From JAZDIU01 sp043804635 (lineage in GTDB: Bacteria; Chloroflexota; Dehalococcoidia; Dehalococcoidales; UBA2162): a DNA stretch of 53,847 nucleotides. The stretch lies in contig JAZDIU010000031.1 of assembly GCA_043804635.1 (NCBI GenBank), positions 1 through 53,847 on the forward strand. Direction: 5' to 3'. Positions 33,234 to 42,274 of this stretch are shown piece by piece. The first letter of the stretch is position 1. Each line of letters starts with the position of its first letter. Made by a program: the position numbers and the translations under genes. The notes under the pieces were generated by a model. It made no database searches. It was not told the origin of the DNA and saw only the letters and a program-made list of their open reading frames with translations.

Positions 33234-34306
33234 GTTTTCTTCTCCAATATATCAACGATTTTTGCGCCGGCCTTACCATCGCCGAAGGGATTATTCCAGC
33301 CGTTTTTCTCCTTCAGCATCACCTTGACATACTCCAATATTTTGTCCGATGAAGTGCCAGCCAGAATATTTGCACCGACTTCTATCGTCTCCGGCCTCTC
33401 AGTATTCTCTCTTAGTGTAACACAAGGCACGCCTAAGATACACGCTTCTTCCTGGACGCCACCAGAATCAGTCAGGATAAGCCGCGCATTACTCTCGAGC
33501 TGAAGAAAACCAAAATAATCTAACGGTTCAACGAGAATGAGATCTCCGGGCTTTAAGCCAAACTCATCCATCTTCTTGCGAGAGTGAGGGTGTATGGAAT
33601 AAACCATTGGAAGATTATATTGGCTGGAAACGTTACCCAGCCCTTTCAATATAGAGGCAAACCTAGCTCGATTGTCCACATTCTCCTGCCGGTGCAGGGT
33701 AACCAAAAAATACTCTTTTGGTTTTAGTTTCAGTGTACCGAGTTTGCTCGTACTCTTCTTAGCTATATCTAAGTTTTGATAAACAGCATCAACGATAGTA
33801 TTACCAGTGACAAATATGATGCCTTCAGGCAGACCTTCACCCAACAACGTTGTCTTAGCTTTATCAGTCGGAGCGAATAGATAATCAGAACAGTGGTCAA
33901 CCAACCGGCGGTTGATTTCTTCAGGCATTTGAAGGTCGTAACTTCTTAATCCCGCTTCTACATGACCTACTTTAACTTTGAGCTTAACCGCCGCCAGCGC
34001 CCCGGCGAGGACGGAATTAGTATCACCTTCAACCAGAATAATACCAGGTTTCTCTTTAAGCAAAACCTTTTCTACCCCAATGAGCATTTTCCCGGTTTGC
34101 TCTGCGTGAGAGCCTGAGCCAACTTCCAGATTATGCTTAGGCAGCGGCAGCTTGAGCTGTTCAAAAAAAACCTTATCTAAATTATAGGAATAATGTTGAC
34201 CGGTATGGAGAAGAAAGAAATCAACCCTCCTTCTTTCCAATGCTCTCATTATCGGGGCCATCTTAATTATTTCAGGGCGAGTCCCGATAAGGACACAGAC
34301 TTTCAC
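33230..34306 (-). CDS. wecB: UDP-N-acetylglucosamine 2-epimerase
   Basis: This 358-residue enzyme interconverts UDP-GlcNAc and UDP-ManNAc. It begins MKVCVLIGTRPEIIKMAPIM. It carries VGHVEAGLRSYDLQMPEE with the catalytic Glu, VTLHRQENVDN, and the UDP site LTDSGGVQEEACILGVP. All expected residues are present and the length is close to that of non-hydrolysing epimerases. It overlaps the GT4 gene upstream by 4 bp and the SDR gene downstream by 4 bp. Confidence 0.96.
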   Translation of the reverse strand: MKVCVLIGTRPEIIKMAPIMRALERRRVDFFLLHTGQHYSYNLDKVFFEQLKLPLPKHNLEVGSGSHAEQTGKMLIGVEKVLLKEKPGIILVEGDTNSVLAGALAAVKLKVKVGHVEAGLRSYDLQMPEEINRRLVDHCSDYLFAPTDKAKTTLLGEGLPEGIIFVTGNTIVDAVYQNLDIAKKSTSKLGTLKLKPKEYFLVTLHRQENVDNRARFASILKGLGNVSSQYNLPMVYSIHPHSRKKMDEFGLKPGDLILVEPLDYFGFLQLESNARLILTDSGGVQEEACILGVPCVTLRENTERPETIEVGANILAGTSSDKILEYVKVMLKEKNGWNNPFGDGKAGAKIVDILEKKT

Positions 34307-35517
34307 TTTCTTTTCTCCTTGATAGCTTCCTCTAACCTTGTCTCAAGCTGCTTAGTTACTAAATCATGACGATGTATTTTACTCACGTAGCTCAAACCCG
34401 CCTGTCCCAGCTCTTGACGATATCTGTCCGACCGTAGTAAGTTAACCGCCTCAATTGCCATTTTAGCATAGCTATCGATATACATCACTCCTTGCGACTG
34501 GTTGGGGATTAAAGCGAGCATACCAGGCAACGGAGTTGCCAATACCGCTTTGCCACAGGCAAGATACTGCAATATTTTGGATGGGAATATATCCCGTGTA
34601 GCATCCGTAATAACAAAAGGATTGATACACACGCTGGCAAGATTGATATATTGAGGCATTGTCTCGTAGGGTTGGAAACCGGTTATTACCACTTTATTTC
34701 CCAGCCTAAGTTCAGCGATAGTATTTTCCAGTTTCGGTCGCTGTGGCCCATCACCCACAATCAGGAACTTCGCTTCAGGAACTTGCTCAAGTACTTTAGG
34801 AAACTCCCGAATAAAACCATCCAATCCGCTAAAATCAAAGAGGGTACCGATAAAAAGTATAATCGGCTCTCTTTCTTTAAGCCTCCATTTTTGCCGAGTC
34901 TCAGAGCAATTAAACGCAGGACGGAATAAGTTAGTATCTACCGGTAACGGTAACAATTTCACTCTGCTTTCCTTAGCTCCGAGGCCGATTACATAGTCGG
35001 ATAATCTCGGGGTAATGGTCAACATCATATCTACTCTGGAATAGACTCTGCTCTCTAAAAATTTAGTCACCTGGCGCAATAGTGGAGAAGGTACAAGTCG
35101 ATGAAGAATATCTATAGAACGGAACACTACCGGAACACCAAACCTATTAGCTAGCTGGACAGTCTGTAGACCATTAGTTGGCACCGAATAGAGCACCACA
35201 ACATCAATATTCTTCTCTTTTATCGTCCTTCCAATTTCACGGTAATGGGTATAACCAGCCGAAAGCCGGCTCAGACCGGGAACTTTAATAAACCCGGGGC
35301 GTCTTAAATACACTGAAGACTTCGGCATCGCTCGTGATACACTAAATTCTTGTGTCTTCAAACTACCCAAATCGAATAAACTATTCTTCTTCCATGAATT
35401 TTCGTAATCAATGGCAAAGACTTTATGATCAAGGAGAGACAAAGCTTCGGAAAGGTTATGTATCTCAAAAACAACCTTGCTCAACCAGTCAACCTCATGA
35501 ATAAAGAGGATATTCAT
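34303..35517 (-). CDS. Glycosyltransferase, GT4 family
   Basis: This 404-residue GT-B enzyme has an N-terminal domain beginning MNILFIHEVDWLSKVVFEIHNLSEAL. The C-terminal domain has PIILFIGTLFDFSGLDGFI, KFLIVGDGPQRPKLENTI, and FPSKILQYLACGKAVLATPLPG, the E-x7-E-like region with Ser-Lys in place of the usual Glu. The acceptor is unknown. It follows the radical SAM 2 gene with a 4-bp overlap and precedes wecB. Confidence 0.92.
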   Translation of the reverse strand: MNILFIHEVDWLSKVVFEIHNLSEALSLLDHKVFAIDYENSWKKNSLFDLGSLKTQEFSVSRAMPKSSVYLRRPGFIKVPGLSRLSAGYTHYREIGRTIKEKNIDVVVLYSVPTNGLQTVQLANRFGVPVVFRSIDILHRLVPSPLLRQVTKFLESRVYSRVDMMLTITPRLSDYVIGLGAKESRVKLLPLPVDTNLFRPAFNCSETRQKWRLKEREPIILFIGTLFDFSGLDGFIREFPKVLEQVPEAKFLIVGDGPQRPKLENTIAELRLGNKVVITGFQPYETMPQYINLASVCINPFVITDATRDIFPSKILQYLACGKAVLATPLPGMLALIPNQSQGVMYIDSYAKMAIEAVNLLRSDRYRQELGQAGLSYVSKIHRHDLVTKQLETRLEEAIKEKRK

Positions 35518-36911
35518 CTACCACCCTTCCCGATACTCTCCAAAAACATGGATAAACCTCTAATGCCAACTCTCAAATCACCGATTGATGTAATCTGCCG
35601 CAGTCGCTGCCAAAAATAAGCCGGACGTAAATAGAATTCCCTATAGGCTCGTTTTGTCCAGTACTGAACGTCGTTCCGACTAAGGAGGTTACTTTCAAAT
35701 ACCGGAGCTCTGTCTCCGTTCGAACCTGCATAGACAAAACTTTCCCAGGGAACATCACTGCTCCCGGCCTTCAAGTATAAATCATAAAGCTTGGTCCCCG
35801 GATAGGGAGTAGTAATAGCAAACTGAACAAAATCCAGCTTCAACTTCTTGGCGAAATCAATTGTTTCTCTAATCGTCTTAGGCGATTCGCCGGGAGAGCC
35901 AATCATAAAATAACCGATGGTCTGTAAACCAACCTCACGGCTCATCCGAACAGTTTCTTCAACCTGCTCCAAAGTGATACCTTTTTCTATTGCTTTCAAT
36001 ATCTCCGGCGAGCCTGATTCTATACCGTAAGCAATAGAATAACAGCCGGCTTTTTTGAATTGACGCAATAACTCTTTATCTATCAAATTTACCCTGGTCT
36101 CACAGGTCCAGCTTATTTTCAAACCCCGTTTCAAAATTTCGTCAGCAATGGTGTAAGCTCGTTTCTTATTCAGAGTAAAGACATCATCGTAAAAAGCAAT
36201 TTCTTTTATGCCGAACCTTTTGACGTAGTATGAGACCTCCTCAGCCACTCTCTCCGGACTTTGTCCTCGGAACTGACCACCAAAAATAGGTTTTGAGCAA
36301 TAACTACATCTATAAGGACAACCCCGACTAGTGATAATGGCGGCAAAAGGCAATGCCCGGCCGTGAGGAGGATGCGGCTTATATTTTCTCCAGGGAAGAA
36401 GATGATAAGCAAGAAAGGGCAAAGTATCCATATCTATTTCTTGGCACCTTGCTTGGTTGATAACCACATTGCCGTCCCGTCTATAGCTGACACCCAAGAT
36501 GTTATCTAACGTCTGCTTATTCTCCAACGCTTGCAGCAGTTCAATAAAAGTGCCTTCACCTTCCCCAGTAACCAAAGCATCAATTTCAGGAGCAGTCTGC
36601 AATGTCTCTCTGGGAAGTATCGTGGCATGAGCACCACCAAGGATGATAGGTAAATCGAGGCGGGCTTTTCTCAAATAGCGAGCAACTGCGATAGCTTCAT
36701 TGATAGTCGGCGTCATTGCCGTTAAACCGACAACGTCAGCTCCACTCATCATGGCTGGAATATCCTCAAACCGGAGCCTCAAAGCGTTAGCATCTATGAC
36801 AATTACCTGATAACCTTTTCTTTCAAGGATAGCGGCTATCAAAGCTAAACCAAGGGGCGGTTGGGAATATCCAGTCGGTTGAGCAGGATTTATTAGAGCT
36901 ACCTTAACCAT
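35514..36911 (-). CDS. B12-binding-type radical SAM protein 2
   Basis: This 465-residue protein has the same architecture as the one at 29.7-31.1 kb: cobalamin-binding-like N-terminal domain (about 1-130), then C198-x3-C202-x2-C205 (TSRGCPYRCSYCSKP). Shared blocks (ILGGAHATILPRETL, GEGEGTF, YGIESGSPEIL, GYFMIGSPGES, TPYPGTKLY) show common descent. It is second in the operon, 7 bp after the GT2 gene. The role is probably C-methylation or another radical modification of the glycan or its lipid carrier; this is inference. Confidence 0.9.
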   Translation of the reverse strand: MVKVALINPAQPTGYSQPPLGLALIAAILERKGYQVIVIDANALRLRFEDIPAMMSGADVVGLTAMTPTINEAIAVARYLRKARLDLPIILGGAHATILPRETLQTAPEIDALVTGEGEGTFIELLQALENKQTLDNILGVSYRRDGNVVINQARCQEIDMDTLPFLAYHLLPWRKYKPHPPHGRALPFAAIITSRGCPYRCSYCSKPIFGGQFRGQSPERVAEEVSYYVKRFGIKEIAFYDDVFTLNKKRAYTIADEILKRGLKISWTCETRVNLIDKELLRQFKKAGCYSIAYGIESGSPEILKAIEKGITLEQVEETVRMSREVGLQTIGYFMIGSPGESPKTIRETIDFAKKLKLDFVQFAITTPYPGTKLYDLYLKAGSSDVPWESFVYAGSNGDRAPVFESNLLSRNDVQYWTKRAYREFYLRPAYFWQRLRQITSIGDLRVGIRGLSMFLESIGKGGR

Positions 36912-36918
36912 TTTTTCT

Positions 36919-37608
36919 TTATGAGCGTTTACTTAAACGGAGTCTAATGACGGAAAAAGCTACCCGTAAACCGTGAAGCAATGGATTCATTGTGGAGCTA
37001 TAATCGCCATACCGACAGGAAATGGCTACTTCCTTTATTCTAAGACCAGCCGTCCTGGCTTTGACCAGAATCTCTATGCTGGCTCTCATACCCGATTCGG
37101 TTACGGAGATAACATCTAGAGCACGATTAGAGTAGGCTCGGAAACCGCTTTGGGCATCAGATACTTTTATCCGAGAACCAAAATTAAATAGACGGTTAAT
37201 TACCCCGATACCTAATCTTCTATATCTTGGTATATTTATCTTTTTATTAGTAAACCTGGAACCAATTACGATATCGGCTGACCCGTCGAGTATAGGAGCT
37301 ACTAGCATAGGTATTTCATCTGGGTTATGTTGGCCGTCACCATCGATAATAACCAGAACGTCAGCATGGTTTGTCCTTCCCGCCTCCAAGCATGATTTTA
37401 TCGCCTCGCCATAGCCTTTGTTCACTTTATGGCTAACCACAATAGCTCCGGCTGCTTTAGCTTTCTCGGCGGTGCTATCGCGTGAGCCATCATCTATTAC
37501 TATGACACGGTCAGCATATTTCAAGGCTCCGGAAACTACGTTACTTATGGAACGCTCGGTGTTGAAGCTGGGAATAGCAACTACTACTTTTGCTCTATTT
37601 TGTGGCAT
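36919..37608 (-). CDS. Polyprenyl-phosphate glycosyltransferase, GT2 (DPM1/AglJ-like)
   Basis: This 229-residue GT2 enzyme has no membrane helix. It has the VAIPSFNTERSISNVV start, VIDDGSRDST, NKGYGEAIKSCL, and the metal-binding IDGDGQHNPDEIP (D-x-D region). DIVIGSRF and SDAQSGFRAYSN are characteristic of dolichyl-phosphate mannose synthase-type enzymes, which load the first sugar onto a polyprenyl phosphate. It is the first gene of the long minus-strand glycan operon and is divergent from the oligosaccharyltransferase gene. ATG at 37608 is preferred to the GTG at 37611. No Shine-Dalgarno is visible. Confidence 0.9.
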   Translation of the reverse strand: MPQNRAKVVVAIPSFNTERSISNVVSGALKYADRVIVIDDGSRDSTAEKAKAAGAIVVSHKVNKGYGEAIKSCLEAGRTNHADVLVIIDGDGQHNPDEIPMLVAPILDGSADIVIGSRFTNKKINIPRYRRLGIGVINRLFNFGSRIKVSDAQSGFRAYSNRALDVISVTESGMRASIEILVKARTAGLRIKEVAISCRYGDYSSTMNPLLHGLRVAFSVIRLRLSKRS

Positions 37609-37635
37609 CACAGTTGAAAATATGTCTTTTACTAA

Positions 37636-37665
37636 ATTATAGCTCCGCTAAGGTAAGTTTTTCAA
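37636..37665 (-). promoter_or_regulatory. Promoter of the long minus-strand glycan operon
   Basis: On the minus strand TTGAAA (37660-37665), 18-bp spacer, TATAAT (37636-37641). It lies in the 139-bp divergent region between the GT2 gene and the oligosaccharyltransferase gene. I found no equally good internal promoter in the tightly packed 17 kb that follow. Confidence 0.6.
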
Positions 37666-37747
37666 ACAAGCCCTTGCCAAAGGAATAGCTACTATGTAAT
37701 ACTTACTCAGGAACTTTACCGGGTTAATACATACAAAAGAAGGAACA

Positions 37748-40363
37748 ATGAAAGATAAGAGCAAAGCAACCCAATCTAAAACTACTAGAGTTGGTATCGA
37801 TAGAGTAAAATTAGTAAGTTGTATATTAGTCGCGCTATTTTTTGGCTTAGCTCTATTTCTCCGCACTGTGCTCCCCTACGACCAGATTTTTACACAAAGC
37901 GGAATAAAATTTTCCAGTAACGACGCCTATTACTATATGCGAATCGTAGACAATATAGTCTACAATTTTCCAGGTCATATGCAGATTGATCCTTACTACT
38001 CTTATCCTGCGGCAAGCGGACCAGTAATGCCCACTTTCTTTAGCTGGCTCCTTGCCTCGGTTATCTGGATAATCGGATTAGGCTCTCCCAGCCAGCATAT
38101 GATTGATGTGATTGGTGTCTTCTTTCCAGCAGTGCTAGGCGCTCTCACCGTTATTCCAGTTTATTTCATTGGAAAAGAATTAATAGGACGTTGGGCAGGA
38201 ATTCTCGCGGCTTGTCTCATCGCAATAATGCCCGGCGAATTTATGGGAAGGTCAATCCTGGGTTTCACCGACCAGCATGTCGCTGAAACTCTTCTCACTA
38301 CTGTCACTGTACTCTTTCTAATCCTGGCTATCAAAACAGTAAAAGGAAAAGGGCTATCCTTCGACCACGTTATGCGGCGGGACTGGCGAATACTTAGTAA
38401 GCCACTCATTTATAGTCTTGTTGCCGGTTTTTTCTTGGGAACTTATCTACTTACCTGGTTAGGAGCTCTCCTATTCGTTTTCATTATTGCGGTCTTTTTT
38501 ATCATTCAATTTGTTATCGACCATCTTAGAGGGAGGTCTACCGACTACTTGTGCTTGGTCGGTATCACCTGCTTCTTCGTAGCGCTTATTATGTCGCTTT
38601 TCAATTCAATTTTACGGAGCGGTTTTTACTTGATTCCTCTAATCACGGCATTGCTCATTCCGCCAGCGTTAAGTGGCATCGCACGGCTAATGACTGCTAA
38701 TAAGTTAAAGGTAGCATATTACCCGCTTAGCTTACTCGGGCTGGGGTTGATTGTAATTGGAGTTCTTTATCTTATCGACCCCTATCTATTAAGAACAATG
38801 GTAAATGCCTTTAGTGTCTTCGCTCCACAGGGTGCCCAACTCACCACAATAGAAATGCAGCGCCTTCTTTTTCCCACCGGTAGCTTCTCGCTCGATATTG
38901 CTTGGGGCAATTTCGCCACAAGTTTCATTTTAGGCATAATTTGTCTCTTTTTTCTACTCTATTCCGTTGTCAGGCACGGTGATAGTCAAAACACTTTGTT
39001 TTTTATTTGGAGCCTGATACTATTTGCCGCCACCTTGGGGCAACGCCGCTTCGCCTATTATTTTGCCGTTAATGTTGCATTGCTCACCAGTTATCTTATA
39101 TGGAGCTTAATTTACGGGTTCGTAACCAGAAAACAGTACGTTCCCGTAAAACACAGAAAAGGCGAAACCCAATCCGATATTAAAATAGTTATTGATTTTA
39201 TTTCTAAAAATTATCCAATGATTTTTTTGATCTTGCTCTTCGTCGGTCAGTTGATTTTTGTATGGGGTTATCGTTTTTATCGGACGGCGGATCATTTTCT
39301 GGTAACCGAAGATTTTTATGAAATTATTTTCTATTTTGTCATTAATTTGCTTTTACTCGCGGCATATCTAGTTTGGAAGATATTCCAATTTAGCGTTTTC
39401 AAGAAAGCTACACCAATAAAAACCTCAATCGTTCAGGCGGGATACAAGGGGATAGTAGTGCTGGTCATTTTCTTTAACGTAATTTACCCCATTGTTTTTA
39501 GTAACGATCCTGCCATTTTTAGTCCTGGAGGAACAATTGCCACCGCCAGTGAAGCTCGCTATGCCCCTAACGATGCCTGGCAAAGCTCAATGCTATGGTT
39601 GAAAGACAATACCCCAGACCCATTTGGTAATCCTGATTACTATTATGAAATCCAGAAATTTCCGCCAGCGGGGCAGAGCTTTCAATATCCTGACTCCGCT
39701 TACGGCGTATTAGCCTGGTGGGACTATGGCTATTGGATCACCCGTATCGCCCACCGCATTCCATACGCGAACCCAGGCCAAGACCCTCTACAAAATGCCC
39801 TTACCGCCCGCTATTTCATATCTCAAAACGAGACTTCCGCCCAAGAAATCATTAAAACTATAGGCTCCACATATGTAGCCATAGATTTCGAGACGGCTAC
39901 CAGTAAATTCTGGGCAATGGCAGTTTGGGCGGGAATAAAGCAAACAGACTACTTTAATGTCTATTACGTCCCGCAAGAAAATACATTGTCGCCGGTCATC
40001 CTTTTTCATCCCGAATATTACCATGCTCTATCTACCAGACTTTATAATTTTGATGGCAAGACAGTAACCCCTGAAAATACTATCGTCATTGCTTATGAGG
40101 AACGTAGTTCTCCACAAGGAGATTCATCTATAAAATTAGTCAGGGATGTCAAGCAGTTTACCAATTACCAAGAAGCAGAAACCTACATGAAAAGCCAAAC
40201 AACAGGCAACTATCAGATAGTTAGCAGTGACCCTTTTACCTCACCGGTTCCTTTGGATGCAGTGAAAAATTATAAATTAATTCATAACTCAGAAAGCTTG
40301 GTATCTCTATCAGAGAACAAGACAATATCAGGGCTAAAAATCTTTGAATACATCGGACAATGA
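37748..40363 (+). CDS. stt3: STT3/AglB-type oligosaccharyltransferase
   Basis: This 871-residue GT-C protein should transfer a lipid-linked glycan to asparagine of exported proteins. It has an N-terminal cytoplasmic tail, about 11-13 membrane helices (from residue 21 to about 590), and an outer C-terminal domain. The first outer loop has SSNDAYYYMR with the metal-binding Asp59. The second acidic motif is GFTDQHVAE (Asp175, Glu180). The signature WWDYG is at 657-661, followed by a D-x6-K pair (Asp713, Lys720) resembling the archaeal DK motif. Its length and the motif positions fit archaeal AglB-long better than Campylobacter PglB. The start at 37748 has GAAGGA upstream. The stop overlaps dxs (ATGA). 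Confidence 0.92.
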   Translation: MKDKSKATQSKTTRVGIDRVKLVSCILVALFFGLALFLRTVLPYDQIFTQSGIKFSSNDAYYYMRIVDNIVYNFPGHMQIDPYYSYPAASGPVMPTFFSWLLASVIWIIGLGSPSQHMIDVIGVFFPAVLGALTVIPVYFIGKELIGRWAGILAACLIAIMPGEFMGRSILGFTDQHVAETLLTTVTVLFLILAIKTVKGKGLSFDHVMRRDWRILSKPLIYSLVAGFFLGTYLLTWLGALLFVFIIAVFFIIQFVIDHLRGRSTDYLCLVGITCFFVALIMSLFNSILRSGFYLIPLITALLIPPALSGIARLMTANKLKVAYYPLSLLGLGLIVIGVLYLIDPYLLRTMVNAFSVFAPQGAQLTTIEMQRLLFPTGSFSLDIAWGNFATSFILGIICLFFLLYSVVRHGDSQNTLFFIWSLILFAATLGQRRFAYYFAVNVALLTSYLIWSLIYGFVTRKQYVPVKHRKGETQSDIKIVIDFISKNYPMIFLILLFVGQLIFVWGYRFYRTADHFLVTEDFYEIIFYFVINLLLLAAYLVWKIFQFSVFKKATPIKTSIVQAGYKGIVVLVIFFNVIYPIVFSNDPAIFSPGGTIATASEARYAPNDAWQSSMLWLKDNTPDPFGNPDYYYEIQKFPPAGQSFQYPDSAYGVLAWWDYGYWITRIAHRIPYANPGQDPLQNALTARYFISQNETSAQEIIKTIGSTYVAIDFETATSKFWAMAVWAGIKQTDYFNVYYVPQENTLSPVILFHPEYYHALSTRLYNFDGKTVTPENTIVIAYEERSSPQGDSSIKLVRDVKQFTNYQEAETYMKSQTTGNYQIVSSDPFTSPVPLDAVKNYKLIHNSESLVSLSENKTISGLKIFEYIGQ

Positions 40364-42261
40364 GCGGAGCGATGCCGAGAATACTGGATAGTCTAAATAG
40401 CCCGGCCGATTTAAAGCTTCTATCACCACCTGAGCTTGAGCAACTAGCTTCGGAAATTAGAGAGGAACTGGTTGCTACTGTTTCAGCTAACGGCGGCCAC
40501 CTCGCTTCCAATTTGGGTGTGGTCGAACTTACCATCGCCCTACACCGCGCATTTAATAGCCCGCGAGATAAAATTATCTGGGATGTCGGTCATCAAGCCT
40601 ACACTCACAAGCTGCTCACTGGCCGAAAAAATCGCTTTAATACCTTGCGTCAATACGAAGGTCTTTCTGGTTTCACTACCCGTGATGAGAGTGAACACGA
40701 TGCTTTCGGTGCCGGACATGCGAGCACTTCCGTTTCTGCTGCCCTTGGTATGGCTATCGCCCGTGACCTCAACCAAGATGACTATCAAGTCGTGGCTGTC
40801 ATCGGCGATGGGGCAATAACCGGTGGTATGGCTTTCGAAGCATTGAATCAAGCCGGACATCTGGGTTCCAGACTCACTGTTGTTTTAAATGATAACGGCA
40901 TGTCAATTTCCCCGACAGTCGGTGGCTTAGCCAAATTTCTGGGTAAAGTTCGTTTTGACCATCGTTACCACTTGGCAAAGGAGAAAAGCAAAAGACTGCT
41001 AAGTCTCTTACCACTGGGTAAGAAATTATGGCGGGCAGGTGAACAGGTTGAAGATACCTTCAAGGGTCTGATAATGCCGACACTTCTCTGGGAAGCTCTT
41101 GGCTTCGCCTATATGGGGCCTATTGATGGACACAATTTTCGCGAACTTGAGATGGCATTAAATAAAGCACGGGAATATAAACTTAAGCCAGTGCTAATTC
41201 ATGTTATCACCACTAAGGGGAAAGGTTATCTTCCCGCTGAAGGAGATTCCGTTTATTTCCACGGCGTTCCACCTAAGAATTCAGGTAACAAAACCGCGCT
41301 GAGCTATAGCGAAGTATTTGCTCAGACCGTCTTACACCTGGCTCGGGAAAACTCAAAAATGGTAGTAATTACCGCTGCTATGCCCGAAGGGAATTGTCTC
41401 AGTACTATTCAAGCTGAGTTGCCTCAACGAGTTTTCGATGTCGGCATCTCCGAAGAACATGCGGTGACCTTCGCTGCCGGGTTAGCCACACAAGGCTATA
41501 TACCTATCGTGGCTATATATTCCACCTTCTTACAACGCGCGTTTGACCAGATTATACACGATGTTTGTCTGCAGGATTTACCGGTTATCTTTGCCATCGA
41601 CCGCAGTGGCATAGTCGGTGATGACGGTAAAACTCACCAGGGCACTTTTGACCTATCCTATTTAACGTTGGTGCCGAATCTAATCGTATCAGCACCTAAA
41701 GATGAAAACGAACTTCAACAGCTACTACATACTGCCGTAAAAGCTGGGCATCCTATGGCAATTCGATATCCGCGTAGCGCGGGGTTGGGAGTAAAACTCG
41801 TTAATAAACCGGAAGCTATAACCATCGGTAAAGGTGAGATATTAAGACAAGGAGAAGACGTAGCCATAATGGCTATAGGCACTCTGGTAGCTCCCTGCCT
41901 TGAAGCCGCTGATAATCTAAGCTCCAAAGGTATTGAGGCAACAGTAGTTAACGCTCGCTTCGCTAAACCGCTAGACTCTCAACTTATATTAGGCATTGCC
42001 AGCCGCATCAAGCGCTTGGTTACTGTAGAGGAAAACACTCTAACCGGTGGATTTGGCACTGGCGTTATTCATCTTCTACAAAAATCCGGTATCAACGATA
42101 TTGCTGTAAAAAGCCTCGGACTTCCTGACCAGTTCATCGAACATGGCCCTCCGTCACTCCTACGCAGTAAATATGGGCTGGATGCTAACGGGGTAACTAA
42201 CCAGGTCTTATCATTATTTCCTTCCTTAACCTATTTAGCTAACGCTAAAACTATGTCGTAA
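40360..42261 (+). CDS. dxs: 1-deoxy-D-xylulose-5-phosphate synthase
   Basis: The first enzyme of the MEP isoprenoid pathway condenses pyruvate with glyceraldehyde 3-phosphate. The 633-residue protein has VGHQAYTHKLLTGR, the ThDP motif GDGAITGGMAFEALN...LNDNGMSI, GKGYLPAE, and the C-terminal half with GISEEHAVTFAAGLA and DRSGIVGDDGKTHQG. It overlaps the oligosaccharyltransferase gene by 4 bp, so isoprenoid precursor supply and glycan transfer may be translationally coupled. It is followed after 13 bp by pgk. Confidence 0.97.
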   Translation: MSGAMPRILDSLNSPADLKLLSPPELEQLASEIREELVATVSANGGHLASNLGVVELTIALHRAFNSPRDKIIWDVGHQAYTHKLLTGRKNRFNTLRQYEGLSGFTTRDESEHDAFGAGHASTSVSAALGMAIARDLNQDDYQVVAVIGDGAITGGMAFEALNQAGHLGSRLTVVLNDNGMSISPTVGGLAKFLGKVRFDHRYHLAKEKSKRLLSLLPLGKKLWRAGEQVEDTFKGLIMPTLLWEALGFAYMGPIDGHNFRELEMALNKAREYKLKPVLIHVITTKGKGYLPAEGDSVYFHGVPPKNSGNKTALSYSEVFAQTVLHLARENSKMVVITAAMPEGNCLSTIQAELPQRVFDVGISEEHAVTFAAGLATQGYIPIVAIYSTFLQRAFDQIIHDVCLQDLPVIFAIDRSGIVGDDGKTHQGTFDLSYLTLVPNLIVSAPKDENELQQLLHTAVKAGHPMAIRYPRSAGLGVKLVNKPEAITIGKGEILRQGEDVAIMAIGTLVAPCLEAADNLSSKGIEATVVNARFAKPLDSQLILGIASRIKRLVTVEENTLTGGFGTGVIHLLQKSGINDIAVKSLGLPDQFIEHGPPSLLRSKYGLDANGVTNQVLSLFPSLTYLANAKTMS

Positions 42262-42274
42262 CTTAAGGAGGTAA

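Noticed and set aside
37612..37747. Plus-strand promoter for the oligosaccharyltransferase
   Set aside because: A TTGCCA at about 37674 has only poor -10 candidates (TAATAC or TATGTA). I could not place the promoter with confidence and did not list it.
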